64,000 bases of DNA from Campylobacter sp. RM16704 (GCF_000816245.1 NZ_CP007769.1:776464-840463), one strand, 5' to 3'; counted from the first letter of the stretch, positions 17,884 to 28,107 are shown. Made by a program: numbers and translations. Notes: generated by a model from the letters alone, not told the origin.

Positions 17884-19179
17884 TTACTCCTTTATAATTT
17901 CTTTTACAAAAGGTTTGATTAAAGTATAAATTTCACTCATTTCAGGCCCATGAGTAACCCCTGTTAATACTAAACGCAAAGGCATAAAGAAATTTTTACC
18001 TTTTAAATTTGTTTTTTCCATTAAAATCTTTTTAAACTCATCATATTCTTGAGGTAAATCCAAATCTTTTAAAACTTCTTTAATCAACTTGCATTCATTT
18101 TCAAATTCATTATAATTTTTAACTGCAAAAATTGCTTGTATTTTTTCTCTTATCTCATTTAGTGTGCTAGCTTCTTGGGTATAAAATTTTGCAAGTTCAG
18201 CTACATCTTTGTCTAAGTTTAATAAAGAATTTAATTTATCATCATCAAGCATTTTTATATGCTCACGATTAATTTGCATTAAACGCTTAGTATCAAATCT
18301 CGCCGGAGATTTTGAAACTTTTTTTAAATCAAACCATTCTATAGCCTCTTCTAAAGTAAAAATCTCTTTTGGAGTTTTATTGCCTAAAAGTATTAAATAA
18401 TTTGCAATAGCACTTGCTAAATAACCATTATCAAGCATCCATTTTACACTAGAATGAGCTTCTCTCTTGCTCATTTTAACACCCTCTTCATTTAAAATGA
18501 TAGGCAAATGTGCATAAGTCATGCTTTTATCATAACCCAGACTTGCTCTAATATGCTCTTGCTTAGGAGTATTTGAGACATGATCTTCCCCTCTTATAAT
18601 ACAACTTACACCTTCTAGCATATCATCAACCGCACAAGCAAAATTATAAGTTGGAGTTTTATCCGCTCTCATAATTACAAAACTATCAATATCTTCAGGA
18701 TTAAAACTAATCTCACCTTTAATATAATCAGTAAATTTCATTTGCGATTGAGGTTTTTTAAGACGGATTACAAAAGGCTTTTCGCAATTTAACACATCAA
18801 TATCTGTTAATTTCTCACAAGTACCATCATATCTATAAGCTTGATTTTTACTTTTAGCTAGTTCTTTTTTATGAGCTAATTCATCCTCAGCACAAAAACA
18901 AGCAAAGGCTTTTTTCTCACTTACTAATTTTAAAGCCATTTGTCGATGAAATTTTAAATTCTCACTTTGTACGTAGTAATGTTGCCAAGTTATACCAAAT
19001 TCTTTTAAAATAGCTTTTATCTCTTCTTCTTTTCCAGCTATATTTCTAGCATTATCTGTATCTTCAATACGCAAAATAAAATCTGTATTTTCTTGTTTTG
19101 CTTTGATATAATTAAACAAAGCAGCTCTTAAATTTCCAATATGCATATCTCCAGTAGGCGATGGTGCAAACCTATACAT
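17884..19179 (-). CDS. gltX: Glutamyl-tRNA synthetase (or GluRS of the tRNA-Gln type)
   Basis: A 431-residue class I synthetase. The HIGH motif is [19 protein letters not shown] (residues 6-24); the KMSKS loop is [14 protein letters not shown] (about 234-247). Campylobacter and Helicobacter have two GltX enzymes, one charging tRNA-Glu and one misacylating tRNA-Gln for the GatCAB route; from sequence alone I cannot assign which this is. It starts the leftward gltX-yggT-slt operon. The short length compared with E. coli (471) is usual for this group. Confidence 0.93.
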   Translation of the reverse strand: MYRFAPSPTGDMHIGNLRAALFNYIKAKQENTDFILRIEDTDNARNIAGKEEEIKAILKEFGITWQHYYVQSENLKFHRQMALKLVSEKKAFACFCAEDELAHKKELAKSKNQAYRYDGTCEKLTDIDVLNCEKPFVIRLKKPQSQMKFTDYIKGEISFNPEDIDSFVIMRADKTPTYNFACAVDDMLEGVSCIIRGEDHVSNTPKQEHIRASLGYDKSMTYAHLPIILNEEGVKMSKREAHSSVKWMLDNGYLASAIANYLILLGNKTPKEIFTLEEAIEWFDLKKVSKSPARFDTKRLMQINREHIKMLDDDKLNSLLNLDKDVAELAKFYTQEASTLNEIREKIQAIFAVKNYNEFENECKLIKEVLKDLDLPQEYDEFKKILMEKTNLKGKNFFMPLRLVLTGVTHGPEMSEIYTLIKPFVKEIIKE

Positions 19180-19313
19180 TTTAATAATCCTTTAAATTTT
19201 TCTGTCATTATACAATTAAATACTTGCTATTTCTTTTAATTTTTGTAAAGTTCACACAAAATTCACTTATTAATATTATGATTTTATCAACAAATTAATA
19301 TAAAGGATTAAAA

Positions 19314-19736
19314 ATGAAATTAAAATTAGTTCTAGTTGGTTTAGCAATAGCAAGTTGTGTTTTTGCAAAAGATATGGTTGTAGGCATTAATGCTTTACCA
19401 GCAAATTCAAAAAATTTCATACAGAAATACTTTGCAGGATCAAACATTGCTTTAGTTAAACAAGATATTGATGGTTTTGATGTTTATCTTGATAATGGAA
19501 CAGAACTTGAGTTTTTTATTAATGGAGATTGGAAAGAAATTGATGCTAAATACAGACCTATTGACACTTCTTTTTTAAGTCCAAATGTTTTAACAACGAT
19601 TAAAAAAATGCATCCAAATGCAAGTATAACTAAAGTTGAAAAAGAAATTCAAGGTTATAAAATTAAACTTAATAATATGATGGAAATTTACACTGACATA
19701 AATGGTAATTTTTTGGGGCAAAAAATTGATGATTAA
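19314..19736 (+). CDS. Periplasmic PepSY-like protein, paralog of 7097
   Basis: A 140-residue exported protein: signal peptide KLKLVLVGLAIASCVFA (residues 2-18), then two PepSY-like repeats with DNGTELEFFINGDWKEID (about 62-79) and HPNASITKVEKEIQGYKIKL (about 101-120). It shares these elements, order and the terminal QKIDD/QKYDD with the protein at 7097, so the two arose by duplication. ATG at 19314 has AAGGA 7 nt upstream. It is divergent from gltX and followed by a strong terminator shared with hydD. No binding partner is known. Confidence 0.7.
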   Translation: MKLKLVLVGLAIASCVFAKDMVVGINALPANSKNFIQKYFAGSNIALVKQDIDGFDVYLDNGTELEFFINGDWKEIDAKYRPIDTSFLSPNVLTTIKKMHPNASITKVEKEIQGYKIKLNNMMEIYTDINGNFLGQKIDD

Positions 19737-19770
19737 AAAACTAGACTAAGTTTTACTTAGTCTAGTTTTT
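19735..19770. terminator. Strong bidirectional terminator
   Basis: A hairpin of AAAACTAGACTAAG and CTTAGTCTAGTTTT with a TTTTA loop, followed by T on the plus strand and by U-rich sequence in reverse. It sits at the end of the PepSY-like gene and overlaps the 3' end of hydD (stop at 19762), so it serves both convergent transcripts. Confidence 0.8.
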
Positions 19771-20295
19771 ATAAGAACTTAACGCAAGCTTTTGTATATT
19801 AAAATTTGCTATTTTTTTATATGTAAAACCTTTTTTTTTTAAAAAATCAAGTAAAATTTTTTCCATCTTTTCTAAAGATTTTAAAACTTCATCTGAAATT
19901 TTAAAACTCAAAGGCTCTATACGCTTTGGCACACAAGCTAAGATTTGAGTTTTTGGAAGATCTCCCATAAGCTCCATATACTGTAAAGTTTGAAGCATTT
20001 CAACCTCATGTGCACTACCGCTCCAATTTACCTTTTTTGGCATAGCTTCATATGGAAAGAAAAATATATCTCCTACTTGAGCATCGTCTGCTTCTATACA
20101 ATCAATCACAACCATTTCATCATATTCAGCAATGATATAACTAAGTTGTAATGCTAAAGTTCCACCATCAACAAAATTTATAGAGTCTTTTTCATGAGAA
20201 AAAATATAATTTTTTTCTAAAAGTTTGCAAAGATGAACACCTAAGCCTTCATCCGCAAACATAATATTTCCAATACCTAAAATTAAGAGCTTCAA
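19762..20295 (-). CDS. hydD: Hydrogenase maturation endopeptidase HydD
   Basis: A 177-residue protease of the HyaD/HybD/HycI family that removes the C-terminal tail of the hydrogenase large subunit after nickel insertion. ILGIGNIMFADEGLGVHL (residues 4-21) holds the nickel-sensing Glu and surrounding GxGN..xxDEG motif; VIDCIEADDAQVGDIFFF (about 59-76) holds the second acidic ligand; SAHEVEMLQTL (about 91-101) holds the conserved His. It is last of four hyd genes and overlaps hydC by 4 nt. Confidence 0.93.
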   Translation of the reverse strand: MKLLILGIGNIMFADEGLGVHLCKLLEKNYIFSHEKDSINFVDGGTLALQLSYIIAEYDEMVVIDCIEADDAQVGDIFFFPYEAMPKKVNWSGSAHEVEMLQTLQYMELMGDLPKTQILACVPKRIEPLSFKISDEVLKSLEKMEKILLDFLKKKGFTYKKIANFNIQKLALSSYKN

Positions 20296-20984
20296 TGATT
20301 TTCTCTTACAAATTTATATCCGCTAAAGATAGCATCTAAAGCACCATCTTTACCTTTGACAGAATTAAATACAGCCATATAAATATGCACTGGAACGAAA
20401 ATCAATACAACCCACATTAAAATTCTATGATAGGTTCTAACATCAGCTAATCCGCCTAATGCAACTTCAATAGGTCTTAAGATATTATATAAAAATCCAC
20501 CCAAACCTTCATGATACACATGCATATAAAGAATCAAACCTGTCAAGATAAGTCCAAACATAACAAGATAAAAGAAAAAATAAGTTGCAAATTGTAAAGG
20601 ATTATACACACCTTGCAAATGAGGATGTTTTCCTAAAAAAATGTAAAATTTAATTTGATTTATCCATAATTTTACATTAAAAATATCTTTTACACTTCTT
20701 CTCTCATTTGCACTTTTTGGATCAAAAAAGAATAAATATGTCTTAAAAAGCACACAAGCTATCATAATAAAACCAAAAATTTGATGCACCATGCGATATT
20801 TTGCTTGCATAAACAAAGTTGGCTCTGATGAAATAGAAGGAGCTTGAAATACATAAGATATATAATAACCAGTTCCCACTAAAATAACAATTGCAACAGC
20901 TCTTAACCAATGTGTAAAACGAAGACCGATACTAAATTCGTATTCAGCCTTTCTTTCTGTTGTTAAGGAATGTTTAGTATCCAT
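20292..20984 (-). CDS. hydC: Hydrogenase cytochrome b subunit HydC
   Basis: A 230-residue membrane cytochrome b that anchors the hydrogenase and passes electrons from the small subunit to menaquinone. Four membrane spans are visible (about 27-48, 67-88, 128-152, 185-208), with heme-ligand His candidates in RFTHWLRA (about 23-30), MVHQIFGF and YHRILMWVVLIFVPVHIYMA (two His, about 183-202). Family length is normal. It lies 15 nt after hydB and overlaps hydD. Confidence 0.93.
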   Translation of the reverse strand: MDTKHSLTTERKAEYEFSIGLRFTHWLRAVAIVILVGTGYYISYVFQAPSISSEPTLFMQAKYRMVHQIFGFIMIACVLFKTYLFFFDPKSANERRSVKDIFNVKLWINQIKFYIFLGKHPHLQGVYNPLQFATYFFFYLVMFGLILTGLILYMHVYHEGLGGFLYNILRPIEVALGGLADVRTYHRILMWVVLIFVPVHIYMAVFNSVKGKDGALDAIFSGYKFVRENH

Positions 20985-20999
20985 GCTAAAATCCTTTCC

Positions 21000-22715
21000 T
21001 TATAAATTTACATTAACTTTATACTCGCTAAGATTATTACCTTTAGTATCCATAACATGCACAGCACATGCTATACAAGGATCATAAGAGTGAATAGCTC
21101 TTATTACTTCTAAAGGTTGTTTAACATCAGCTAGTTTCATACCAATAAGACATTGTTCATAGCTACCACCTACTCCATTTGCATCTTTTGGACTTGCATT
21201 CCAAGTAGAAGGAACTACTGCTTGCCAATTTTCAATCACACCATTTTTAATTCTACACCAATGACTTAATGCTCCACGAGGTGCACTACCAATAAATCTA
21301 CCTTTATATTCTTTATTTTTATCAATCACATAAGTTGCACAAGTACTTTCATCTGTTTTTAAATTTTCAACTAGAGAATTAAATGCTTTTAAACCATGAT
21401 CAGCAACAATTTTAGCTTCAATTGCCCTAGCACCTGTTCTACCTAGAGTACTCATTAATGCTTTAACTGGCAAATTTGTAGCTTTTAAGAAAGAATCTAC
21501 AGCTTCAACTACAATCTTATTACCTTTAGCATAGTTAACTAAAATATTTGCTAATGGACCTACCTGCATTGGTAAGTTTTCGTATCTTGGAGCTTTAATC
21601 CAACTATATTTACCTTTAGTATCAAATACTTTACTATGAACCATATTACCTTTATCATCAATACTTTCACCATCAACCAAACCTGTGTAGTTTGGATTAG
21701 TTTTACCATCATAAGGATGTAATGCTTCATTATCTGCATACCAAGCTCTAGTAGCCTCTTCAGTAATTTTAGCTTCATCTACTTCTTCAACTTTACTTAA
21801 ATCACCATTTTTGATAATACCACCTTCAAATAACCACTCATCACTAGAAACTTGGAATTCTCTTTCAGTATAGAAGTTATTTACTCCAACATCATTTAAA
21901 ACACTTGCTTCTTTAGAGTAAGCTTTAGCTGCCATGATTAAATCTGGATAATAAGCACGATTAATAAAATCAGCTACTTCTTGGAATTTAGTCATATATT
22001 CAGCCATTCTTGAAGGATCTAAAAGATCCATAACACAAGTTACACCACCAACGGTTAAGCTTTGTGGATGAGGATTTTTAGCACCAAAAATAGCCATAGC
22101 TTGAGCTATTGTTCTTTGAATTCTCAAACATTCTAAATAATGCGAAAGAGCAATTAAATTTTGTTCAGGAGTAAAGCGATATGTCGCATGTCCATAATAT
22201 GCATTAGCAAATGGTCCAAGATTGCCTTTATCTACGAAAGTTTTTAATCTTTGTTTTACTTCTAAAAGCTTATCTGCTCCTGTTGCATAAGGTATATCTG
22301 TATACTTGAATGCTTCATCACTAGCTTTTTTAACATCAGCACTTAATGCACTTACAACATCAACAAAATCAAGACCGTGTAATTGATAAAAATGAACTGG
22401 ATGATCATGCATATATAAAGCTGCATTCATCAAAGTTCTAGTTAAAACTGCATTTAATGGTGGTGTAATACCTAAAGCATCTTCTACAGCAATAATACCT
22501 GCTCTATAATGTGAAAAAGTACAAACACCACAAACTCTTTGTGTTAAAAAACCGGCATCTCTTGGATCACGCCCTTTTACAATGGTTTCTAAGCCTCTCC
22601 ATAAAGTTGATCCTGAATAAGCTTCTTTGACTACATTATTTTCATCAACTACCACTTCAATTCTTAAGTGTCCTTCTATTCTAGTAAGTGGATCTATAAT
22701 AATTCTTTTTGACAT
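21000..22715 (-). CDS. hydB: [NiFe] hydrogenase large subunit HydB
   Basis: The 571-residue catalytic subunit of the periplasm-facing uptake hydrogenase, which lets the cell use host or microbiota hydrogen as electron donor. All four nickel cysteines are present: RVCGVCTFSHY (L1 motif, about residues 59-69) and DPCIACAVH (L2 motif, about 546-554). The 15-17-residue tail after the L2 His is the piece removed by HydD. ITPPLNAVLTRTL and DHPVHFYQLHGLDF are further family signatures. It starts 2 nt after hydA ends. Confidence 0.97.
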   Translation of the reverse strand: MSKRIIIDPLTRIEGHLRIEVVVDENNVVKEAYSGSTLWRGLETIVKGRDPRDAGFLTQRVCGVCTFSHYRAGIIAVEDALGITPPLNAVLTRTLMNAALYMHDHPVHFYQLHGLDFVDVVSALSADVKKASDEAFKYTDIPYATGADKLLEVKQRLKTFVDKGNLGPFANAYYGHATYRFTPEQNLIALSHYLECLRIQRTIAQAMAIFGAKNPHPQSLTVGGVTCVMDLLDPSRMAEYMTKFQEVADFINRAYYPDLIMAAKAYSKEASVLNDVGVNNFYTEREFQVSSDEWLFEGGIIKNGDLSKVEEVDEAKITEEATRAWYADNEALHPYDGKTNPNYTGLVDGESIDDKGNMVHSKVFDTKGKYSWIKAPRYENLPMQVGPLANILVNYAKGNKIVVEAVDSFLKATNLPVKALMSTLGRTGARAIEAKIVADHGLKAFNSLVENLKTDESTCATYVIDKNKEYKGRFIGSAPRGALSHWCRIKNGVIENWQAVVPSTWNASPKDANGVGGSYEQCLIGMKLADVKQPLEVIRAIHSYDPCIACAVHVMDTKGNNLSEYKVNVNL

Positions 22716-22717
22716 TC

Positions 22718-23857
22718 TTAATCCTTATTTTTTTCTAATGAAGCAATCACAGCATGTGCTGCAACTGCAACCCCAGTTACACATAAAACACCTATACCAA
22801 TTTTATCCGAAATATTATCAGCACCTAAGCCATAAACCGTATCAAATAATCTTCCTGCCATTACTTCTTCAAAAGGTCCCATTGTATCCCAAAAATCAGG
22901 TTCAGAACAACCTATACATCCATGTCCTGCTTGAACTGGCCAAGAAGTATGTTGATTAAATCTCTCTTTAGAACAATTATTAAAAGTATAAGGGCCTTTA
23001 CAACCTACTTTATATAAGCAATATCCTTTTTTAGCACCTTCATCACCAAATTGATGAACAAATTCCCCCGCATCAAAACGACCTCTTCTTTCGCAAAGAT
23101 CGTGTATTCTTAATGCATATGCCCATTTTGGTCTATTATATGCATCAAGTGCCGGTAATGTTTGATATAGTATATAATGAATTACATTACCTATAATATT
23201 TTTTTCACTTGGAGGACAACCTGGAACATTTATAACCGTTTTATTAGTAATTTTACTTAAACTTACAGAATTACTTGGATTTGGTCTTGCAGCTTGTATA
23301 CCACCAAAAGCTGAACAGGTTCCTATAGCAAAAATAGCCAAAGCGTTATCACAGGCTTGCTCTGCTATTTGTTTACCACTTTTACCATGTGGTCCTATTG
23401 TTAAATAATGCTCAGTATCTCCTGTTGGTATACCACCTTCTACCATTAAAATATATCTACCTTTATATTTTTCCATAGCTGATTCAAGATTATGTTCAGC
23501 TTGCCAACCTGCAGCATTCATAATGGTTTCATGGTATTCTAAAGAAATATGATCAAAAATTAAACTATCAATTGTTGGTGCATCAGTTCTTAATAAACTT
23601 TCAGAACATCCTGTACATTCAGCCATATGAAGCCAAATTACTGGAAGTCTATCACTAAGCTCGGCAGCTCTTGCAACTATTGGAGTAAAGCTAGCAGGAA
23701 GTGCCAAAAAGGCTGTCATTGCACAAGCCCATTTCATAAAATCTCTTCTTGAGAAACCTGATTGCTCTAAAGCTTTAGAAATTGAAATCTCATTCTTCAA
23801 AAGAGGAAGTTTTTCTAATTCGTCTAAACGGCGATTAAAAATATCTAAATCACTCAT
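22718..23857 (-). CDS. hydA: [NiFe] hydrogenase small subunit HydA with Tat signal
   Basis: A 379-residue iron-sulfur subunit that wires electrons from the nickel site to HydC. The twin-arginine signal is SRRDFMKWACAMTAFLALPA (about residues 36-55), so the folded HydAB dimer is exported by Tat. The proximal cluster begins at MAECTGCSESLLR (about 78-90). Later Cys groups (VPGCPPSEKN, HDLCERRGRFD, YKVGCKGPYTFNNCS, HGCIGCSEPDFWD) give the three clusters. A C-terminal hydrophobic helix near 353-372 anchors it. First gene of hydABCD. Confidence 0.96.
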   Translation of the reverse strand: MSDLDIFNRRLDELEKLPLLKNEISISKALEQSGFSRRDFMKWACAMTAFLALPASFTPIVARAAELSDRLPVIWLHMAECTGCSESLLRTDAPTIDSLIFDHISLEYHETIMNAAGWQAEHNLESAMEKYKGRYILMVEGGIPTGDTEHYLTIGPHGKSGKQIAEQACDNALAIFAIGTCSAFGGIQAARPNPSNSVSLSKITNKTVINVPGCPPSEKNIIGNVIHYILYQTLPALDAYNRPKWAYALRIHDLCERRGRFDAGEFVHQFGDEGAKKGYCLYKVGCKGPYTFNNCSKERFNQHTSWPVQAGHGCIGCSEPDFWDTMGPFEEVMAGRLFDTVYGLGADNISDKIGIGVLCVTGVAVAAHAVIASLEKNKD

Positions 23858-23993
23858 TTGTTGTTCCTTAAAATATAGAATATCATTTTAAAGTTTATGA
23901 TATTTAATGTTAAGAATAGATAAAAAATAATAATTTTTTGCCAAATATACGATTTGTTTATAATTTAATGTTATTTAGGATAATATTAGTCTA

Positions 23994-24021
23994 AAATAAG
24001 CAAGTTTTAACTTGCTTATTT
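23994..24021. terminator. Terminator over the clpB stop codon
   Basis: AAATAAGCAAGTT and AACTTGCTTATTT (13 bp) enclose a 2-nt TT core, followed by a T-run on the plus strand and TTTT on the minus strand. The hairpin includes the clpB stop codon (24016-24018). It stops clpB transcripts ahead of the hydA promoter region. Confidence 0.7.
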
Positions 24022-26589
24022 TTTTGTTATAACTATATCATTTTCATTTGCATCTATGATTAATTCATCATTTGCACTTAACTTATCTTCTAAAATCATT
24101 TCACTAAGCTTGTCTTCTACCATATCATACAATGCTCTTTTTAATGGTCTAGCACCAAAATCAACATCAAAACCAACTTTTGCTATTAATTTTGCTGCTT
24201 CATCACTTAAACTTGCTTTAATATCTTTGTTTTCAAGATTATTTTGTAAAGTTTTAAACAATAATTTTACAATCTTTTCAGCTTCGTTTTCTCCCAATGG
24301 ATTAAAAGTTATAATATCATCTAATCGATTTAAAAATTCAGGTTTAAAAAAACTTCTAAGTGCTTCTTTAATTGCTTTTTCTCTTTCTTCGCCTTTTAGC
24401 TCCATAATAAAATTTGCACCAATATTTGATGTTAAAATAATAATAGTATTAGTAAAATCAACCGTAATACCCTTACTATCAGTAGCCCTACCATCATCTA
24501 AAATTCCCAAAAGGACATTAAACACATCCTTATGTGCTTTTTCTACTTCATCAAACAAAATAACACTATAAGGTTTTCTTCTAACAGCTTCTGTTAATTC
24601 ACCACCTTCTTCATGACCTATATAACCAGGAGGAGCTCCTAAAAGTCTTGATATGCTATGTTTTTCCATAAATTCACTCATGTCAAATCGTATCATAGCT
24701 TTTTCATCATCAAATAAGAACTTAGCCAAAGCTTTAGCACTTTCTGTTTTTCCAACTCCTGTTGGTCCTAAAAATAAAAAACTTCCTATAGGCTTAGTTG
24801 CTTGATTAAGACCTGCTTTATTGCGTTTTATAGCTTTAGCTAAAGCACTTAAAGCTTCATCTTGACCAACTACGCTTTCTTGCAAATGCTCTTGTATATG
24901 TAAAAATTTTTGTTTTTCAGAAGTTAACATTTTTTGCACGCTAATTCCTGTCCACTTACTCAAAATTCCAGCTACTAAATCCTCATCAACTTGATGTTTG
25001 AGTAAAACTCCATCTTCAGTCATTTTTTTCCATTTATCTTCTAAATTCAAAACCTCTTTTTCACATTCTGGTATTTTTCCATATTCTATTTCAGCTGCTT
25101 TTTGAAAATCACCTTTATTTTTAGCAAATACTGCTTCATTTTTTAAAATATCTATCTCTTTTTTCTTAGCACTTATTCCGTTAAAAACAGATTTTTCGTT
25201 TTCAAAACGAGAATTTAATCTTGCTTGTTCTTCTTTTAAATTTGCAAGTTCCTTTTTGATTTCTTCTAGTCTTTTTTCATTGGTATCATTATCTTCCATT
25301 TTCAAAGCTTCATTTTCTACTTCTAAACTTTCAATTTGTTTTTTTACTTTTCTTAATGAATTTGGCTCACTTTCTATTTGCATTTTAAGTTCAGCAGCTG
25401 CTTCATCTATTAAATCTATTGCTTTATCAGGTAAAAATCTATTTGCTATATAACGCTTAGATAATTTTGCTGCTGCCACCAAAGCACTATCATTTATACT
25501 TACATTATGATGAATTTCAAGTTTTTCTTTTATACCTCTAAGCATTGCCAAAGCTTCATTTACACTAGGTTCAGCTACATTGACAGGTTGAAATCTTCTT
25601 TGTAATGCTGCATCTTTTTCAAAATATTTTCTATATTCTTTTAAGGTTGTAGCACCTATAGTATGAAGTTCACCTCTTGCTAGAGCAGGTTTTAAAATAT
25701 TTGCTGCATCCATACTACCTTCACTAGCACCAGCTCCTACAATAGTATGAATTTCATCTATAAATAAAATTATATTTTTATGTTTTACAACCTCATTTAC
25801 AACAGCTTTTAACCTATCTTCAAATTCACCTCTATATTTTGCTCCAGCTATTAAAGCACTCATATCTAAAGCTATTACTTTTTTATTTTGCAAAGAAGTT
25901 GGGACATCTTTTTTTACTATTCTTTGAGCTAATGCTTCTACAACAGCAGTTTTTCCAACACCTGGTTCACCTAGTAATATAGGATTATTTTTAGTTTTTC
26001 TTATTAAAATTTGCATTAGTCTTTGTATTTCTTCTTCTCTACCAATAACAGGATCAAGTTCACCATTACTTGCTTTTAATGTTAAATCTATACCAAATTT
26101 TGATAAAGAATCTAAAGTTTCATCACTAGTTTTATTTTCTATTTTAACCCCTGCTCTAATTGATTTTAATTCTTTTATAAAATCATTTATATTTAAAAAT
26201 CTAGATAAAATGTTTTTTATAGGACTATTTTCACTTTCTGAAATCAACCACATATCTACTGCTAAATAATTATCTTTATTTTCTATAGCAAGACCCTTAG
26301 CTTTTTCTAAAGAATTTATAAAATCATTTGAAAATTTTATATTTTCTTTATTTACATTTGAACTTGTAGGAAAAGTTGATATATTGCTTTTAATTTCCAA
26401 CTCAAAAGCTTCTTTAGATACATTTAATTTATTAAAAACTTGATTTAACAAACTTGAGCTATCAACACTTAACGCCCATAATAAATGCAAAGGTTTTATT
26501 TCACTATTCTTAGAATGTATGGCCAAAGATACTGCACTTTCTATATTAGAAAGCATAGAATCTGTTAAAAAATCTTGTATATTTGCCAT
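24016..26589 (-). CDS. clpB: ClpB disaggregase
   Basis: An 857-residue Hsp100 ATPase that, with DnaK, pulls proteins out of aggregates. Order: N-terminal Clp domain (to about 145), AAA-1 with LGEPGVGKTAVVEALAQRIV (Walker A near 200), a long coiled-coil middle domain (about 400-520) characteristic of ClpB rather than ClpA, AAA-2 with FLGPTGVGKTESAKALAKFL (about 600), and a C-terminal small domain. I chose ATG at 26589: AAGGAG lies 6 nt upstream, whereas the alternative 26595 is TTG. A consensus promoter with an HspR-like operator precedes it, so heat-shock control is likely. Confidence 0.96.
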   Translation of the reverse strand: MANIQDFLTDSMLSNIESAVSLAIHSKNSEIKPLHLLWALSVDSSSLLNQVFNKLNVSKEAFELEIKSNISTFPTSSNVNKENIKFSNDFINSLEKAKGLAIENKDNYLAVDMWLISESENSPIKNILSRFLNINDFIKELKSIRAGVKIENKTSDETLDSLSKFGIDLTLKASNGELDPVIGREEEIQRLMQILIRKTKNNPILLGEPGVGKTAVVEALAQRIVKKDVPTSLQNKKVIALDMSALIAGAKYRGEFEDRLKAVVNEVVKHKNIILFIDEIHTIVGAGASEGSMDAANILKPALARGELHTIGATTLKEYRKYFEKDAALQRRFQPVNVAEPSVNEALAMLRGIKEKLEIHHNVSINDSALVAAAKLSKRYIANRFLPDKAIDLIDEAAAELKMQIESEPNSLRKVKKQIESLEVENEALKMEDNDTNEKRLEEIKKELANLKEEQARLNSRFENEKSVFNGISAKKKEIDILKNEAVFAKNKGDFQKAAEIEYGKIPECEKEVLNLEDKWKKMTEDGVLLKHQVDEDLVAGILSKWTGISVQKMLTSEKQKFLHIQEHLQESVVGQDEALSALAKAIKRNKAGLNQATKPIGSFLFLGPTGVGKTESAKALAKFLFDDEKAMIRFDMSEFMEKHSISRLLGAPPGYIGHEEGGELTEAVRRKPYSVILFDEVEKAHKDVFNVLLGILDDGRATDSKGITVDFTNTIIILTSNIGANFIMELKGEEREKAIKEALRSFFKPEFLNRLDDIITFNPLGENEAEKIVKLLFKTLQNNLENKDIKASLSDEAAKLIAKVGFDVDFGARPLKRALYDMVEDKLSEMILEDKLSANDELIIDANENDIVITKK

Positions 26590-26625
26590 TTTCAACTCCT
26601 TAATATTATCTTTTATATATAATGT

Positions 26626-26654
26626 ATTATATAACTTTAGTCTATTATTGTCAA
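26626..26654 (-). promoter_or_regulatory. Near-perfect sigma70 promoter of clpB
   Basis: On the minus strand TTGACA (26654-26649), a 17-nt spacer and TATAAT (26631-26626), exact consensus in both boxes with optimal spacing. Transcription would start near 26619, giving a leader of about 30 nt. A -35 this good is rare in Campylobacter, whose promoters usually lack one, and implies a strong promoter held down by a repressor. Confidence 0.8.
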
Positions 26655-26655
26655 G
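26635..26655 (-). promoter_or_regulatory. HAIR-type operator (HspR) overlapping the clpB -35
   Basis: CTTGACA-N7-ACTAAAG on the minus strand, against the HAIR consensus CTTGAGT-N7-ACTCAAG: 11 of 14 arm bases match and the spacer length is exact. It covers the -35 and most of the spacer of the clpB promoter, the expected place for repression. HspR of C. jejuni is known to control clpB; assignment of this site is by pattern. Confidence 0.65.
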
Positions 26656-26788
26656 TTTTTTTAGTTATATTTATAAATATTTTTTTATATAATAACACTA
26701 ATGATATAAAAATATTCGTATATTTACAATATTTTAAGCAAAAATAAATAAAATACAAGTATTAATATTTATTGTATTGGAGTTTTTC

Positions 26789-28105
26789 TTGAAAACAAAA
26801 AAAAATCTTCTAATTGTAGCTAGTCTTTGTAGTTTATTAGTGGCATCTTTTATTTTTACCAATCTACAAGCTAAAAATCAACCCCAAAGTGAGGCAGAAA
26901 AAAAAATCGAAGCTTTGTCTAAGCTAACTAGAACAATGTCTATCATAGAACAATATTATGTTGATGATGTAAATTATACAGATTTAGTAGATAAATCCAT
27001 AGCAGGATTACTTACAAATTTAGATGCGCATTCTTCGTTTTTAGATGAAAAAGGCTATAAAGAATTAAAAGAACAAACTAACGGAGAATTTGGTGGACTT
27101 GGCTTTACTATCACACAAAAAGATGGAGCAATTAGCGTTGTAGCACCTATTGAAGGAAGTCCAGCAGACAAAGCAGGAATAAAAACTGATGATATTATCT
27201 TAAGAATCAATAATGAATCAACCTTAGGGATGACTTTAAATGAGGCAGTTTCTAAAATGCGTGGAGAACCTAAAACAAAGGTTACCTTAACAATCTATAG
27301 AAAAGGTGATATTAAACCTTTTGATGTTAATTTAAAAAGAGATATAATAAAAGTGGATAGCGTTTATGCTAAGTTGATAGAAAATGAGAACATGCTTTAT
27401 TTAAGAGTGACTAATTTTGACAAAAATGTAGTTGATGAAGCAAGTAAGGCAATTAAAAACAATTCTAATGTAAAAGGTATTATTTTAGATCTTAGAACAA
27501 ATCCAGGTGGTATATTAAATCAAGCAGTCGGTTTGGTAAATCTTTTTATAGATAAAGGAATAATTGTTTCTCAAAAAGGAAAAATTGAAAACGAAAATGT
27601 AGAATTTAAAGCAAATCCTAATAAAAAAATTACAGACGCACCTTTAGTTGTACTTGTAAACGGTGGAAGTGCTAGTGCAAGTGAAATAGTAAGTGGTGCT
27701 TTACAAGATTTTAAACGAGCTATTATTATAGGCGAAAAAACTTTTGGTAAAGGTAGTGTTCAACTTATTTTGCCTATGGATGAAAAAGGTAAAGAAGGTT
27801 TAAGGCTTACAATAGCAAAGTATTATTTACCAAGTGGTAGAACAATACAAGCTGTAGGTGTTAGTCCTGACATAGAAGTTTTTCCAGGAAAAGTAAGTAA
27901 AGAAGAAAATCATGGTTTTGAAATCAAAGAAAGTGACCTTAAAAAACATTTACAAGCTGAACTTAACAAAATCGGACATCAAGATAGTAAAAAAGATAAT
28001 AAAGAAAATAAAAATATTATCACTAAAGAACAAATTAACAATGATATACAACTTAAAACTGCAATAGATGTAATTAAAATTTTAAATATCACAAAAGGAG
28101 AGTAA
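26789..28105 (+). CDS. ctpA: Carboxyl-terminal processing protease CtpA (S41)
   Basis: A 438-residue periplasmic serine protease: signal/anchor [20 protein letters not shown] near the N-terminus, a PDZ domain (about 95-180, with [14 protein letters not shown] before it), and the S41 catalytic domain with [18 protein letters not shown] (about 288-305, catalytic Ser) and [11 protein letters not shown] (about 317-327, catalytic Lys). I chose the TTG at 26789, because GGAG lies 6 nt upstream; the frame reaches back to 26777 but lacks a Shine-Dalgarno there. It heads the rightward ctpA-pur-plsC-crcB-htpG run. Confidence 0.92.
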   Translation: MKTKKNLLIVASLCSLLVASFIFTNLQAKNQPQSEAEKKIEALSKLTRTMSIIEQYYVDDVNYTDLVDKSIAGLLTNLDAHSSFLDEKGYKELKEQTNGEFGGLGFTITQKDGAISVVAPIEGSPADKAGIKTDDIILRINNESTLGMTLNEAVSKMRGEPKTKVTLTIYRKGDIKPFDVNLKRDIIKVDSVYAKLIENENMLYLRVTNFDKNVVDEASKAIKNNSNVKGIILDLRTNPGGILNQAVGLVNLFIDKGIIVSQKGKIENENVEFKANPNKKITDAPLVVLVNGGSASASEIVSGALQDFKRAIIIGEKTFGKGSVQLILPMDEKGKEGLRLTIAKYYLPSGRTIQAVGVSPDIEVFPGKVSKEENHGFEIKESDLKKHLQAELNKIGHQDSKKDNKENKNIITKEQINNDIQLKTAIDVIKILNITKGE

Positions 28106-28107
28106 AA

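Noticed and set aside
24056-24571. 171-codon plus-strand frame inside clpB
   Set aside because: Antisense shadow with Ser/Leu-rich low-complexity reading, typical of the mirror of AT-rich coding DNA.
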